Source: Streptomyces sp. NRRL F-5727
Lineage (GTDB): Bacteria > Actinomycetota > Actinomycetes > Streptomycetales > Streptomycetaceae
NCBI RefSeq assembly: GCF_000719555.1
Contig: NZ_JOGX01000016.1
Coordinates: 1-64,000 of the forward strand
DNA length: 64,000 nt
Reading direction: 5' to 3'
Of this stretch, positions 25,156-34,691 are shown in pieces (the stretch's first letter is position 1; each line of letters opens with the position of its first letter). The translations under genes and the position numbers were made by a program. The notes beneath the pieces are model-generated. The model did not search any database. It was not told the DNA's origin and saw nothing but the letters and a program-made list of their open reading frames with translations.

Positions 25156-26579
25156 TGGACACGTACGACGTCGTCGTGGTCGGCGGCGGGCCGGCCGGCG
25201 AGGTCGTCGCCGGCCGCGCCGTCGGCTCGGGGCTGACCGCCGTCGTCGTCGAGGCCGACGCGGTCGGCGGCGAGTGCTCCTACCGCGCGTGTGTGCCGAG
25301 CAAGGCCCTGCTGCGTCCCGGCGCCGCCCGGGCGGACGCCCGCTCGGTCGACGGGGCCCGGCAGACGGTCACGGCGGCACTCGACCCGGCGCGGGTACTG
25401 GCCCGCCGGGACCGCTTCACCGGGCGCGGCGACGACACCGGCCAGGCCGACTGGCTCGACGGCGCGGGCATCGCGCTCGTCCGGGGCCACGGACGGCTCG
25501 CCGGCGCACGCCGGGTGCGGGTGACCGGGGCCGACGGCACGGTCCGTACCCTGCGGGCCCGGCGCGCGGTGGTGCTCTGCACCGGCACGGAGCCCGCCCT
25601 GCCGCCGGTCGACGGGCTCGACCGGATCGGTGTCTGGACCAACCGGCAGGCCACCACCGCCGACGCGGTGCCCGAGCGGCTCGTCGTCATCGGCGGGGGA
25701 GTGGTGGCCTGCGAGATGGCCACCGCGTGGCGCTCGCTCGGCTCCTCCGTCACCCTGCTCGTCCGGGACCAGGCCCTGCTCACCGGCTGGGAGCCCTGCG
25801 CCGGTGAGGAGGTCACCCGGGGGCTGGGCGATCTGGGCGTCACGATCCGCTTCGGGGTGTCGGCCGTCCGGGTCGCCCGTGACGGGGCCACTCGTACCGT
25901 GACGGTGGAGACCGACGACGGCACCGCCCTCGTCTGCGACGAGGTCCTCGCCGCCGTGGGCCGGCGCCCGCGCACGGCCGACCTCGGGCTCGACTCCGTC
26001 GGACTGCGGCCGGGCGACTGGCTCGCGGTCGACGACACCTGCCGGGTCACCGCGGTCGACGGCGACTGGCTCTACGCCGTCGGTGACGTCAACCGGCGGG
26101 CTCCGCTGACCCATATGGCCAAGTACCAGGCCCGTGCCTGCGCGGCGGCGGTCGCCGAGCGGGCCGCCGGGCGTCCGGCCGTCACCGGCGGCCGGCAGCC
26201 GTGGAGCGCGGAAGCCGACCGCTTCGCCGCCCCGCAGGCGGTCTTCACCCGCCCCGAGGTCGCGAGCGTCGGTCTCACGGAACGCGCGGCACGCGAAGCG
26301 GGCCTCGCCGTACGCGCGGTGGAGTACCGCGTCGACGACGTCGCCGGTGCCGCGCTCCACGCGGACGACTACCGAGGCCTCGCGAAACTCGTCGTCGACG
26401 AGAGCCGAGGGGTCGTCGTCGGCTGCACGCTCACCGGCCCGATGGCGACGGAGCTCATCCACACGGCCACGGTCGCCGTCGTCGGGGAGGTCCCGCTGGA
26501 GCGCCTGTGGCACGCCGTGCCCGCCTTCCCGACGGTGAGCGAGGTCTGGCTCCGTCTCCTGGAGGCGTACGGCCTCTGA
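25155..26579 (+). CDS. FAD/NAD(P)-dependent flavoprotein disulfide-reductase homologue (paralogue 2)
   Basis: 474 residues, paralogue of the protein at 13041-14501, with FAD motif GGGPAG, CX4C redox pair Cys41/Cys46 (GECSYRACVPSK) and NAD(P)-binding VVIGGGVVACEMATA. The C-terminal catalytic His position reads AFPTVSE, i.e. His replaced by Phe, whereas its paralogue has Tyr. Coupled to the Dps gene by TGATG overlap. Likely a redox enzyme of iron or thiol stress; substrate uncertain. Confidence 0.85.
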   Translation: MDTYDVVVVGGGPAGEVVAGRAVGSGLTAVVVEADAVGGECSYRACVPSKALLRPGAARADARSVDGARQTVTAALDPARVLARRDRFTGRGDDTGQADWLDGAGIALVRGHGRLAGARRVRVTGADGTVRTLRARRAVVLCTGTEPALPPVDGLDRIGVWTNRQATTADAVPERLVVIGGGVVACEMATAWRSLGSSVTLLVRDQALLTGWEPCAGEEVTRGLGDLGVTIRFGVSAVRVARDGATRTVTVETDDGTALVCDEVLAAVGRRPRTADLGLDSVGLRPGDWLAVDDTCRVTAVDGDWLYAVGDVNRRAPLTHMAKYQARACAAAVAERAAGRPAVTGGRQPWSAEADRFAAPQAVFTRPEVASVGLTERAAREAGLAVRAVEYRVDDVAGAALHADDYRGLAKLVVDESRGVVVGCTLTGPMATELIHTATVAVVGEVPLERLWHAVPAFPTVSEVWLRLLEAYGL

Positions 26580-26701
26580 GCCCCGGTGCCCGTCTCCCGA
26601 GCCCCGCGCGACCGGCGTACCGCTCCCGCACGGCCGGCGTACCCCCCCGCCCGACCGAGTACACCCCCGACGCTTCCCCACCGACAAGGAAACACCCACC
26701 C

Positions 26702-27523
26702 ATGCAGCTCACGAGGCGCACCCTCGCCCTCGCCGTGCCCGCGACGCTGGCCGCTCTGGTCGGCGCCGCACCCGCGAGCCGCCGGGCCGCGGCCGACGCC
26801 GGCCGGCACGACCCCAGGCCGACGATCGTCCTCGTCCACGGAGCGTTCGCGGACGCCTCCAGCTGGCACGGCACGATCCGGCGGCTGCAGCAGGCCGGCC
26901 ATCCCGTCCTGGCCCCCGCCAACCCGCTGCGCGGCCTCGCCGCGGACACCGCCTACCTGCGCAGCGTGCTGGCCGCCGTCGACGGGCCCGTCGTCCTGGT
27001 CGGCCACTCCTACGGCGGCGCCGTCATCAGCGGCGCCGCCGTGGGCGACCGCCGGGTGAAGGCCCTCGTCTACATCGCCGCGTTCACCCCGGACGAGGGG
27101 GAGAGCGCGGCCGAGCTCGCCGCCAGGTTCCCGGGCTCCACCCTCGGTGACACCGTGACGCCGCGCGCGTACCCGCTGCCCGGCGGCGGCGCCGGCACCG
27201 AACTCCTCATCGAGCAGTCCGCGTTCCACCGGCAGTTCGCCGCCGACGTACCCGCCGCCGACGCGGCGGTCATGGCCGCGACCCAGCGCCCGGTCGCCAC
27301 CGGCGCGCTGGAGGAGAAGGCAGGCGAGGCCGCCTGGAAGACGATCCCGTCCTGGGCGCTGATCGCCACCGCCGACAGGAACATCCCGCCGGCCGCCGGA
27401 CGGTGGATGGCCCGCCGCGCCGGTTCGCGCGTCACCGAGGTGGATGCGTCGCACGCCGTGGCCGTCTCCCGCCCCGCCGCGGTCACCCGCGTGATCCTCG
27501 CGGCCGCGCGGGCGACCCGCTGA
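26702..27523 (+). CDS. Alpha/beta hydrolase, secreted (MES-like paralogue A)
   Basis: 273 residues with a twin-arginine-like signal (MQLTRRTLALAVPATLAALV). The alpha/beta hydrolase core has VLVHGAFADASSWH as oxyanion segment, nucleophile Ser103 in GHSYGG, acid in ATADRNIP and His in DASHAV. Two paralogues of this HGAFADA family lie at 31562 and 45602. Small-ester hydrolysis outside the cell is inferred; the twin arginine is followed by T-L-A, so Tat export is possible, not proven. Confidence 0.75.
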   Translation: MQLTRRTLALAVPATLAALVGAAPASRRAAADAGRHDPRPTIVLVHGAFADASSWHGTIRRLQQAGHPVLAPANPLRGLAADTAYLRSVLAAVDGPVVLVGHSYGGAVISGAAVGDRRVKALVYIAAFTPDEGESAAELAARFPGSTLGDTVTPRAYPLPGGGAGTELLIEQSAFHRQFAADVPAADAAVMAATQRPVATGALEEKAGEAAWKTIPSWALIATADRNIPPAAGRWMARRAGSRVTEVDASHAVAVSRPAAVTRVILAAARATR

Positions 27524-27565
27524 CGCCCCGCCCCCGTCCCGTACACCCCTCAAGGAGAACCCCTC

Positions 27566-28519
27566 ATGACGAACCGTCCGGTCCTCGAACCCGCCGCCCA
27601 GGCGTTCGCCGACGCCACCGCCCGGCCGCCGTACCTCCACCAGATCCCCGTCGCCGAGGGCCGCAAGGCCGTGGACGACGTCCAGAACGGCGAGGGCGTC
27701 CCGCTGCCCGCCGTCGACGAGGAGTGGATCACCGTCCACGGCGGCCCGACCGGCGACGTCCGCGCGCGGATCGTCCGCCCCCGCGGTGCCACCGGCCACC
27801 TCCCCGTCGTCCTCTACATCCACGGCGCCGGCTGGGTCTTCGGCAACGCGCACACCCACGACCGGCTCGTCCGCGAACTCGCCGTCGGCACCGGGGCGGC
27901 CGTGGTCTTCCCCGAGTACGACCTGTCGCCCGAGGCGCGCTACCCCGTCGCGATCGAGCAGAACTACAGCGTCGCCCAGTGGGTGGCCCGCGAGGGACAC
28001 CACAAGGACCTCGACGGCACCAGGATCGCCGTCGCCGGCGACTCAGTCGGCGGCAACATGAGCGCCGCCCTCACCCTCATGGCCAAGCAGCGCGGCGACG
28101 TCACGCTCCTCCAGCAGGTCCTCTTCTACCCGGTCACGGACGCGAGCCTCGACACCGAGTCGTACCACCGGTTCGGCGAGGGCTACTTCCTGCGCCGCGA
28201 CGCCATGGAGTGGTTCTGGGACCAGTACACGACCGACGAGGCCGAGCGCGCCCAGATCACCGCCTCACCGCTGCGCGCCTCCACCGAGCAGCTCACCGGC
28301 CTGCCGCCGGCCCTGGTCGTCACGGCCGAGGCCGACGTCCTGCGCGACGAGGGCGAGGCGTACGCGGCGAAGCTGCGCGCCGCCGGCGTCCCCGTCACCG
28401 CCCTGCGCGTCCAGGGCGTCATCCACGACTTCGTGATGCTGAACGCGCTGCGCGAGACCCGGGGCGCGGAACTCGCCATCGGCGTCGCCACCGACATCCT
28501 CCGCAAGGCCCTCGCATGA
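27566..28519 (+). CDS. Alpha/beta hydrolase, hormone-sensitive-lipase family
   Basis: 317 residues. The HSL oxyanion motif is HGAGW (variant of HGGGW), the nucleophile is in GDSVGGN, and the acid/His pair in TAEADVLRDEGEAYA and VIHDFV. Probably a carboxylesterase. Its stop overlaps the next start (ATGA), so it is translationally coupled to an amidohydrolase. Confidence 0.88.
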   Translation: MTNRPVLEPAAQAFADATARPPYLHQIPVAEGRKAVDDVQNGEGVPLPAVDEEWITVHGGPTGDVRARIVRPRGATGHLPVVLYIHGAGWVFGNAHTHDRLVRELAVGTGAAVVFPEYDLSPEARYPVAIEQNYSVAQWVAREGHHKDLDGTRIAVAGDSVGGNMSAALTLMAKQRGDVTLLQQVLFYPVTDASLDTESYHRFGEGYFLRRDAMEWFWDQYTTDEAERAQITASPLRASTEQLTGLPPALVVTAEADVLRDEGEAYAAKLRAAGVPVTALRVQGVIHDFVMLNALRETRGAELAIGVATDILRKALA

Positions 28520-30426
28520 CCGGGCCCTCGACGAGCATGCCCGTGGCGGGCCTTGTCCCCGCCCCGCGCCGGGAACACGCGCACGCCGACCTCCTCGTCC
28601 GCAACGCCAAGGTGTTCACGGGCGACCCCGCCCGTCCCGGGGCCCGCGCCGTCGCCCTCCGCGACGGCCGGGTGGCGGCCCTCGGCGACGACCACGACCT
28701 CGCCCACCTCGTCGGGCCGGGGACCAGAGTCGTCGACGCGCTGGGCCGCCGGGTGATCCCCGGCCTGAACGACGCGCACCTGCACGTCATCCGGGGCGGC
28801 CTCAACTACGTCCTGGAACTGCGCTGGGACGGCGTGCGCAGCCTCCGCCACGCCCTGGCCATGCTGCGCGAGCAGGCGGGCCGCACGCCCAAGGGGCAGT
28901 GGATCCGGGTGGTCGGCGGCTGGACCGCCGAGCAGTTCGCCGAGCGCCGGATGCCGACCGTCGCCGAGCTGAACGCCGCCGCCCCCGACACTCCGGTGTT
29001 CGTCCTGCACCTGTACCAGTCCGCCCTGATGAACCGGGCCGCGGTCAAGGCCGCCGGGTTCACCCGGGACACCCCCGACCCCCGGGGCGGGCAGATCGTC
29101 CGGGGCCGGGACGGCGAACCCAACGGCGTCCTCCTCGCGGCGCCGAGCGCGCTCGTCCTGTACTCGACGCTGGCCAAGGCCCCCGTCCTCGACGCGGCCG
29201 ACAAGCGGACCTCGACGCGCCACTTCCTGCGCGAGCTGAACCGCTTCGGACTGACCTCCGCGGTCGACGCCGCCGGCGGCTTCCAGAACTTCCCCGACGA
29301 CTACGCGACGGTCACCGACCTCGCCGGGGCGGGGGAGCTGACCCTCCGGATCGCCTACCACCTCTTCCCGCAGACGGCCGGGCAGGAACTCGCCGACCTG
29401 AAGCGCTGGACCGAGACGGTCCAGCCCGGGGACGGGGACGAGTGGCTCCGGCTGAACGGCGCGGGCGAGAACCTCACCTGGGCCGCCGCCGACTTCGAGA
29501 ACTTCTCCGAGCCCCGGCCCGAACTCGCCGCGGGGTACGAGACCGAGTTCGAGAGCGCCGTCCGGCTCCTGCTGGAGAACGGCTGGGGCTTCCGGCTCCA
29601 CGCGACCTACGACGAGACCATCCGCCGCGACCTGGCCGTCTTCGAGAAACTCGCCGCGGAGGGGCTCTTCCCCGGCGGAAACCGCTGGCTCTTCGACCAC
29701 GCGGAGACCGTCTCGGCGGGCAGCCTCGACCGGATCGCCGCCCTCGGCGGCGCCGTCTCGGTCCAGAACCGGATGTCCTTCCAGGGCGCCGCGTTCCTCG
29801 ACCGCTACGGCCCCGAGGCCGCCGCCCACACCCCGCCGGTCCGGGCCATGCTCGACCGCGGCCTCACGGTCGCCGCCGGAACCGACGCCACCCGCGTCTC
29901 CTCGTACAACCCGTGGGTCGCACTGCACTGGCTGGTGACCGGGCGCACCGTCGGCGGCACCGCGCTCTCTCCGGCGGGGAACCCGCTCGACCGGGAGACC
30001 GCCCTCGGCCTCTACACCCGGGGCGGGGCGCTGCTCACCGGCGAGCAGGACGTCAAGGGAACCCTGCGAGAAGGCTGTTACGGCGACCTCGCGATCCTGT
30101 CCGACGACTACCTCACCGTGCCCGAGGACGTCATTCCCGGCATCGAGTCGGTCCTCACCGTCGTCGGCGGCCGCATCGTCCACGCGGCCGCGGAGTACGA
30201 GGGTCTCGACGAGGCCGTCCCGCCGGTGAGCCCCGCGTGGAGCCCCGTCGCCCACTTCGGCGGCTATCAGAACGGCCGGCAGAGCGGCTGCCCGAGCGGT
30301 GCCCGTCAGGCGTCGCTGGTGGCCGAGGCCGTCGCCGAGTCCGAGCAGCACCGCCGGTGGCGCGTCGCGCGCGGCTCCGTCCCCGAGACGCGGCCGTCCT
30401 TCGTCGACCCCTGCTTCGAGCACTGA
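28516..30426 (+). CDS. Amidohydrolase with cysteine-containing C-terminal extension
   Basis: 636 residues, YtcJ-like. Metal pair in LNDAHLHV, later HATYDETI, LFDHAETV and GTDATRVSS. At the place where relatives carry a metal-bridging Lys the strand reads WLRLNGAGENLTW, without Lys. The ~75-residue tail (GGYQNGRQSGCPSG ... DPCFEH) contains two Cys. Coupled to the HSL esterase, and it may hydrolyse an ester or amide intermediate together with it. Active-site loss or a different metal mode is possible. Confidence 0.78.
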   Translation: MTGPSTSMPVAGLVPAPRREHAHADLLVRNAKVFTGDPARPGARAVALRDGRVAALGDDHDLAHLVGPGTRVVDALGRRVIPGLNDAHLHVIRGGLNYVLELRWDGVRSLRHALAMLREQAGRTPKGQWIRVVGGWTAEQFAERRMPTVAELNAAAPDTPVFVLHLYQSALMNRAAVKAAGFTRDTPDPRGGQIVRGRDGEPNGVLLAAPSALVLYSTLAKAPVLDAADKRTSTRHFLRELNRFGLTSAVDAAGGFQNFPDDYATVTDLAGAGELTLRIAYHLFPQTAGQELADLKRWTETVQPGDGDEWLRLNGAGENLTWAAADFENFSEPRPELAAGYETEFESAVRLLLENGWGFRLHATYDETIRRDLAVFEKLAAEGLFPGGNRWLFDHAETVSAGSLDRIAALGGAVSVQNRMSFQGAAFLDRYGPEAAAHTPPVRAMLDRGLTVAAGTDATRVSSYNPWVALHWLVTGRTVGGTALSPAGNPLDRETALGLYTRGGALLTGEQDVKGTLREGCYGDLAILSDDYLTVPEDVIPGIESVLTVVGGRIVHAAAEYEGLDEAVPPVSPAWSPVAHFGGYQNGRQSGCPSGARQASLVAEAVAESEQHRRWRVARGSVPETRPSFVDPCFEH

Positions 30427-30440
30427 AGGAGAGACTTCCG

Positions 30441-31169
30441 ATGACTGCCGCCTCCCCGGCCGCCGACGGCGGCGCACAGGACCCGGCCGCGCCCCCGGGA
30501 CGCCGGTTCGAGCCGGACCTCCGGTCGATGACCCGGATCAACCTCCGCCCCATCGCCTCCCCCATGCCGCTCGGCTTCTTCACGATCGCCCTCGCGTCCG
30601 TGATGACGGGCTGCCTCCAGCTCGGGATCCTCGGCGACGAGGCCCGGACCGCCGTCGCCTTCACCGTCCTGCCCGCCTTCGTCCTCCAACTCCTGGTCAG
30701 TTACCTGGCCTTCGGGGCCCGCGACGTGATCGCGGCGACCCTGATGGCGGTGTTCGCCGGCAGCTGGCTGCCGTACTCGCTCATCATGCTCAGCGGCGCG
30801 GCCGACGGCCTGAAGGTCCTCGGCGTCTTCAACCTGGCGCTCCTCTGCTTCGGCGCGCTGATGACCGCGGTGACCGGGCCCAAGCGGGCGCTGTGGCTCG
30901 TCCTCGCGGTCTCCCTGCCCCGCTGGGCGGCCACCGGCCTCGCGGGCGTCACCGGCGCCGAGTGGCTGACGCGCACGTCCGGAGCGCTGGGCCTGCTGGT
31001 GGCGGCCGTCGCGATGTACACGGCCTTCGCCCTCATGCTCGAGGACATGCGCAGCGAGCAGGTCCTGCCCATCGGCCGCAGCGGCCCCGCCCACCTCGCC
31101 GTCGAGGGCGACCTCGCCGTCCAGCTCCGCAACCTGGAACGCCAGGCGGGCGTGCGCCGCACCCTCTGA
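30441..31169 (+). CDS. GPR1/FUN34/YaaH-like membrane protein
   Basis: 242 residues with six membrane segments. SPMPLGFFTIALASVMTG resembles the N-terminal (A)PLGLF motif of the acetate-transporter-like family. The C-terminal 40 residues are a charged cytoplasmic tail. Preceded by GAAGGAG and following the amidohydrolase by 14 bases, so it may transport the product, such as a small carboxylate. Family is moderately certain. Confidence 0.55.
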   Translation: MTAASPAADGGAQDPAAPPGRRFEPDLRSMTRINLRPIASPMPLGFFTIALASVMTGCLQLGILGDEARTAVAFTVLPAFVLQLLVSYLAFGARDVIAATLMAVFAGSWLPYSLIMLSGAADGLKVLGVFNLALLCFGALMTAVTGPKRALWLVLAVSLPRWAATGLAGVTGAEWLTRTSGALGLLVAAVAMYTAFALMLEDMRSEQVLPIGRSGPAHLAVEGDLAVQLRNLERQAGVRRTL

Positions 31170-31216
31170 GCGGGACCACCGCCCCGCCCTCACACCACGT
31201 CAGCACAGGAGCACCG

Positions 31217-31531
31217 ATGGAACCCCGAGTGACCGACCGGCCCGAGAAGTCCCGGTACGAGATCCTCGCCGGCGACGGCGGCACCGAGACCGCCGGCTTC
31301 GCCGAGTACCACCTCTCGGACGGCGAGATCGCCTTCATCCACACCGAGATCGATCCCCGCTTCGGCGGCCAGGGGCTGGGCGGCCTCCTCGCCCGCGGCG
31401 CCCTCGACGACGCCCGGGCGCGCGGGCTGCGCGTCCTGCCCTACTGCCCCTTCATCCGGGGCTGGATCGGCAAGCACCCCGGGTACGCCGACCTGGTGCC
31501 CGAGGCGCGCCGCGCCCGCTTCGGTCTCTGA
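31217..31531 (+). CDS. GNAT-type N-acetyltransferase (YidJ/YjdJ-like)
   Basis: 104 residues, a short GNAT domain with the FGGQGLGGLLARGALDDAR acetyl-CoA loop and the C-terminal PYCPFIRGWIGKHPGYADLV typical of the small YjdJ group. Substrate unknown. It follows the membrane protein by 47 bases and may be the last gene of that transcript. Confidence 0.82.
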   Translation: MEPRVTDRPEKSRYEILAGDGGTETAGFAEYHLSDGEIAFIHTEIDPRFGGQGLGGLLARGALDDARARGLRVLPYCPFIRGWIGKHPGYADLVPEARRARFGL

Positions 31532-31561
31532 CAACCACCCGTCTGTCCCAGGAGTTCTCCC

Positions 31562-32290
31562 ATGGCCCGACACGCCCGCCCCACCGTCGTCCTCGTCCAC
31601 GGCGCCTTCGCCGACGCCTCCGGCTTCGCCCGTGTCATCCCCGAACTGACCGCCGCCGGCCTGGAGGTGACGGCCCCGGCGGTGCCCAACCGGAGCCTCG
31701 TCGACGACGCCGCGTACATCGCCTCGGTGGTCCGTGCCGTCGAAGGCCCCGTGATCCTGGTGGGGCACTCCTACGGCGGCGCCGTCATCACCCTCGCCGG
31801 CGTGGAGGAGAACGTCCGCGCCCTGGTCTACCTCGCGGGCTACGCGCTGGAGGAGGGCGAGAGCCTGGGCGAACTGCAGGGCGGCTTCCCCGACTCCGGT
31901 CTCGCCGACGCGCTCGTCCACACCCCGTTCCCGGAGGCCGGGTCCGGCGAGACCGGCACCGACGTCTCGGTGGCGGTCGACCGCTTCCCCGAGCTGTTCG
32001 CGGCGGACCTCGACCCCGACCTCGCCGCCGTGCTCGCCGTCTCCCAGCGCCCGCTGGCCGCGCGGGCCTTCTCGGAGGCGGCGCCGGTCGCGGCGTGGAA
32101 GACCAAGCCCTCGTGGGGCCTGGTGGCCTCCGCGGACCGGACCATCAACCCCGATGTGGAGCGCTTCGGATACCGGCGCGCCGGCATGACCACCGTCGAG
32201 GTCGACTCCTCGCACCTGGTCATGCTCGCCCGGCCGAAGGCCGTGGTGGAGCTGATCCTCGACGCGGCCCGGGCCACCACGGCGCAGTGA
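31562..32290 (+). CDS. Alpha/beta hydrolase (MES-like paralogue B)
   Basis: 242 residues without a signal. VVLVHGAFADASGF, nucleophile Ser70 in GHSYGG, SADRTINPD acid, and DSSHLV histidine are all intact. Compared with paralogue A (26702) it is cytosolic, compared with C (45602) it keeps the catalytic serine. Esterase activity expected; substrate unknown. Confidence 0.8.
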   Translation: MARHARPTVVLVHGAFADASGFARVIPELTAAGLEVTAPAVPNRSLVDDAAYIASVVRAVEGPVILVGHSYGGAVITLAGVEENVRALVYLAGYALEEGESLGELQGGFPDSGLADALVHTPFPEAGSGETGTDVSVAVDRFPELFAADLDPDLAAVLAVSQRPLAARAFSEAAPVAAWKTKPSWGLVASADRTINPDVERFGYRRAGMTTVEVDSSHLVMLARPKAVVELILDAARATTAQ

Positions 32291-32304
32291 TCCGGCCCTC
32301 GGAT

Positions 32305-32332
32305 TTCGAACGATTGGTCTCTGTCGTTCGAA
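32305..32332. promoter_or_regulatory. Inverted repeat upstream of ABC importer operon
   Basis: TTCGAACGA (32305-32313) and TCGTTCGAA (32324-32332) are perfect reverse complements around a 10-base centre. Located 63 bases before the solute-binding protein, a likely operator for operon control. The bound regulator is unknown; the operon's own regulator is a LAL protein at its 3' end. Confidence 0.55.
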
Positions 32333-32394
32333 CGCGGTAGCTTTCCGAAACGCCCGCCGAGAACGTGCGGCGGGCGATCGGAGGAAGCACACCC

Positions 32395-33726
32395 ATGAGG
32401 TTCGGCGCGAGGCTCGCTCTCGCGGTCACCACCCTCGCCCTCACGGCCACGGCCTGCGGTGCCCCGCAGGACAGCGCCTCGCGGTCGCGCACGAGCGCGG
32501 ACTGCGCACCGTACGCCCGGTACGGCAAGCACCCCGGCACCGAGGTCACCGTCTACGCGGAGAACCGGGACCGGGAAGCGGATCTGTTCGAAGAGACCTG
32601 GGCGGACTTCGCCGACTGCACCGGCATCGACGTCCAGTACGAGGGGGACGGCGAGTTCGAGGCGCAGATCCAGCTCCGGGTCGACGGCGGGAACGCGCCG
32701 GACGTGGCGTTCTTCCCGCAGCCCGGGCTCCTGGAACGCTTCGCGCGGGCGGGGAGGCTCAAGCCCGCGAGCCCCGGGGTCGTGGCCCTCGCCGAGCAGG
32801 GCTGGTCGGCGGACTGGAACGGCTACGCGACCGTCGACGGCACCCTCTACGGCACTCCCCTCGTCGCGAACGTGAAGTCGTTCGTCTGGTACTCCCCGAC
32901 GTTCTTCCGCGACAGGGGGCTGGGCGTTCCCCGCACGTGGGCCGAGCTGATGGACCTCACGGAGCGGATCGCGGCGTCGGGCGTCACGCCGTGGTGCGCG
33001 GGCATCGAGTCCGCCGAGGCGACCGGCTGGCCCGTCACGGACTGGATCGAGGACGTCCTCCTCCGCCAGCAGGGCCCGCGCGTCTACGACCAGTGGGTCG
33101 CCCACGAGATCCCGTTCGACGACCCCCGCGTGATCAGGGCCATGGACACCGTGGGGGCCATCCTCAAGAACGACCGGTACGCCAACGGCGGTTTCGGTCC
33201 GGCCCGGTCGATGGCGTCGATCTCCTTCCAGGAGGCCGGCACACCGATCCTCTCCGGCGACTGCGCGATGCACCGCCAGGCGTCGTTCTACGCCGACTTG
33301 TGGCCCGAGGGCACCGAGATCGGCCCGGACAAGGACGTCTACGCCTTCCTGCTGCCGGGCGCCGACCCGGCGAGCCGCCCCGTCCTCGGTGGTGGGGTGT
33401 TCACCGCGGTGTTCGCCGACCGTCCCGAGGTCCGGGCCTTCCAGGAGTACCTGGCCACCGCGGACTTCGCCAGGGCGCGGATGAGGAAGGGCCCGTTCGT
33501 CTCGGCGAACCGGGGGGTGGATCCGGCGGACGCCGCCACCCCGGTCGACAGGCTCTCGATCCGGCTGCTCCAGGACCCCGGCACCCAGTTCAGGTTCGAC
33601 GGCTCGGACCTGATGCCGGCGTCGGTCGGCGCCGGGACGTTCTGGCGGGGAGCCGTCGACTGGATCGGCGGCGCGAGCACCCGGCAGGTCGCCGGCTCCG
33701 TCGAACGGTCCTGGCCGAGCCGCTGA
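32395..33726 (+). CDS. ABC importer solute-binding lipoprotein
   Basis: 443 residues with signal and lipobox TATAC (Cys21), followed by an extracellular type-1 binding fold (EVTVYAENRDREADLFEETW, GNAPDVAFFPQPG, LYGTPLVANVKSFVWYSP). These segments are typical of carbohydrate-binding proteins. GGAGG precedes the ATG. The first gene of a four-gene overlapping operon with two permeases and a LAL regulator; no ATPase gene is present, as in other MsiK-dependent Streptomyces importers. Confidence 0.88.
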   Translation: MRFGARLALAVTTLALTATACGAPQDSASRSRTSADCAPYARYGKHPGTEVTVYAENRDREADLFEETWADFADCTGIDVQYEGDGEFEAQIQLRVDGGNAPDVAFFPQPGLLERFARAGRLKPASPGVVALAEQGWSADWNGYATVDGTLYGTPLVANVKSFVWYSPTFFRDRGLGVPRTWAELMDLTERIAASGVTPWCAGIESAEATGWPVTDWIEDVLLRQQGPRVYDQWVAHEIPFDDPRVIRAMDTVGAILKNDRYANGGFGPARSMASISFQEAGTPILSGDCAMHRQASFYADLWPEGTEIGPDKDVYAFLLPGADPASRPVLGGGVFTAVFADRPEVRAFQEYLATADFARARMRKGPFVSANRGVDPADAATPVDRLSIRLLQDPGTQFRFDGSDLMPASVGAGTFWRGAVDWIGGASTRQVAGSVERSWPSR

Positions 33727-34691
33727 TGTCGTTCGACGCCGTCGCCCAGCAGCCCAAGCTGCTGTACCTGCTCCAGGGCGTCGCCGCCTTCGCGGCGGTC
33801 GTCGCCCTGGTCCTGCTCGCCCTGCACCGGGGGCCGGTGCGGAGGAGGGCCGCGGCCCTGATCCTGCTGGCCCCCGCGCTGCTGCTGCTCGCGGTCGGAC
33901 TCGTCCTGCCCGGACTGCGCACCCTGGCGCTGTCGTTCACCGGCGGCGGGGCAGACACGTGGGCCGGCCTCGACAACTACGTGTGGATCTTCACCGACCA
34001 CCGGTCGCTGGTGGCGCTGCGCAACACGCTGGCGTGGGCGGTGCTCGTGCCGCTGACGTCGACCGCGGTCGGTCTGCTCTACGCGGCGGCCGTCGCCCGG
34101 TCCCGGTGCAGGGCCCTCGCGCTGTCCCTCCTCCTGACGCCGATGGCGCTCTCCTTCGTCGGCGCCGGCGTCGTCTGGAAGTTCGTCTACGCCTACCGCC
34201 CCGCGGAAGCCGGGCAGATCGGGCTGCTGAACCGGCTCGTCGTCGCGTTCGGCGGCGAACCGCGCCAGTGGCTCGTGGACTCCCCCTGGAACGTCCTGTT
34301 CCTCATCGCGGTGATGGTGTGGACCCAGGCGGGCTTCGCCGCCGTCCTGCTGGCCGGCGCGATCAGGGCCGTACCCGCGGAGCTGACCGAGGCGGCCCTG
34401 CTCGACGGCGCGTCCCCCCGGCAGATCCTCCGCCGGATCACCCTGCCGTCGATCCGGCCCACGCTGCTCGTCGTGCTCCTCGCCCAGGCGATCGGCACCC
34501 TCAAGGCGTTCGACATCGTGAAGACCATGACCGGCGGCCAGTTCGACACGGGCGTCCTCGCCCACGAGATGTACGACCAGGCGTTCCGCTACGGCGAGAC
34601 AGGCCGTGGCGCGGCCCTCGCCGTGCTCCTCCTCCTGCTCGTCACCCCCTTCGTCGCCCACCAGGTCAGAGCGCAGCGGAGGACGGGGTGA
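33726..34691 (+). CDS. ABC sugar-type permease, subunit 1
   Basis: 321 residues, six or more membrane helices, with the EAA loop contacting the ATPase: EAALLDGASPRQILRRITLP. Typical MalF-type permease of CUT1 systems. Its start shares a base with the binding protein stop (TGATG), and its end overlaps the next permease by GTGA. No hydrolase gene nearby, so substrate unknown. Confidence 0.88.
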   Translation: MSFDAVAQQPKLLYLLQGVAAFAAVVALVLLALHRGPVRRRAAALILLAPALLLLAVGLVLPGLRTLALSFTGGGADTWAGLDNYVWIFTDHRSLVALRNTLAWAVLVPLTSTAVGLLYAAAVARSRCRALALSLLLTPMALSFVGAGVVWKFVYAYRPAEAGQIGLLNRLVVAFGGEPRQWLVDSPWNVLFLIAVMVWTQAGFAAVLLAGAIRAVPAELTEAALLDGASPRQILRRITLPSIRPTLLVVLLAQAIGTLKAFDIVKTMTGGQFDTGVLAHEMYDQAFRYGETGRGAALAVLLLLLVTPFVAHQVRAQRRTG

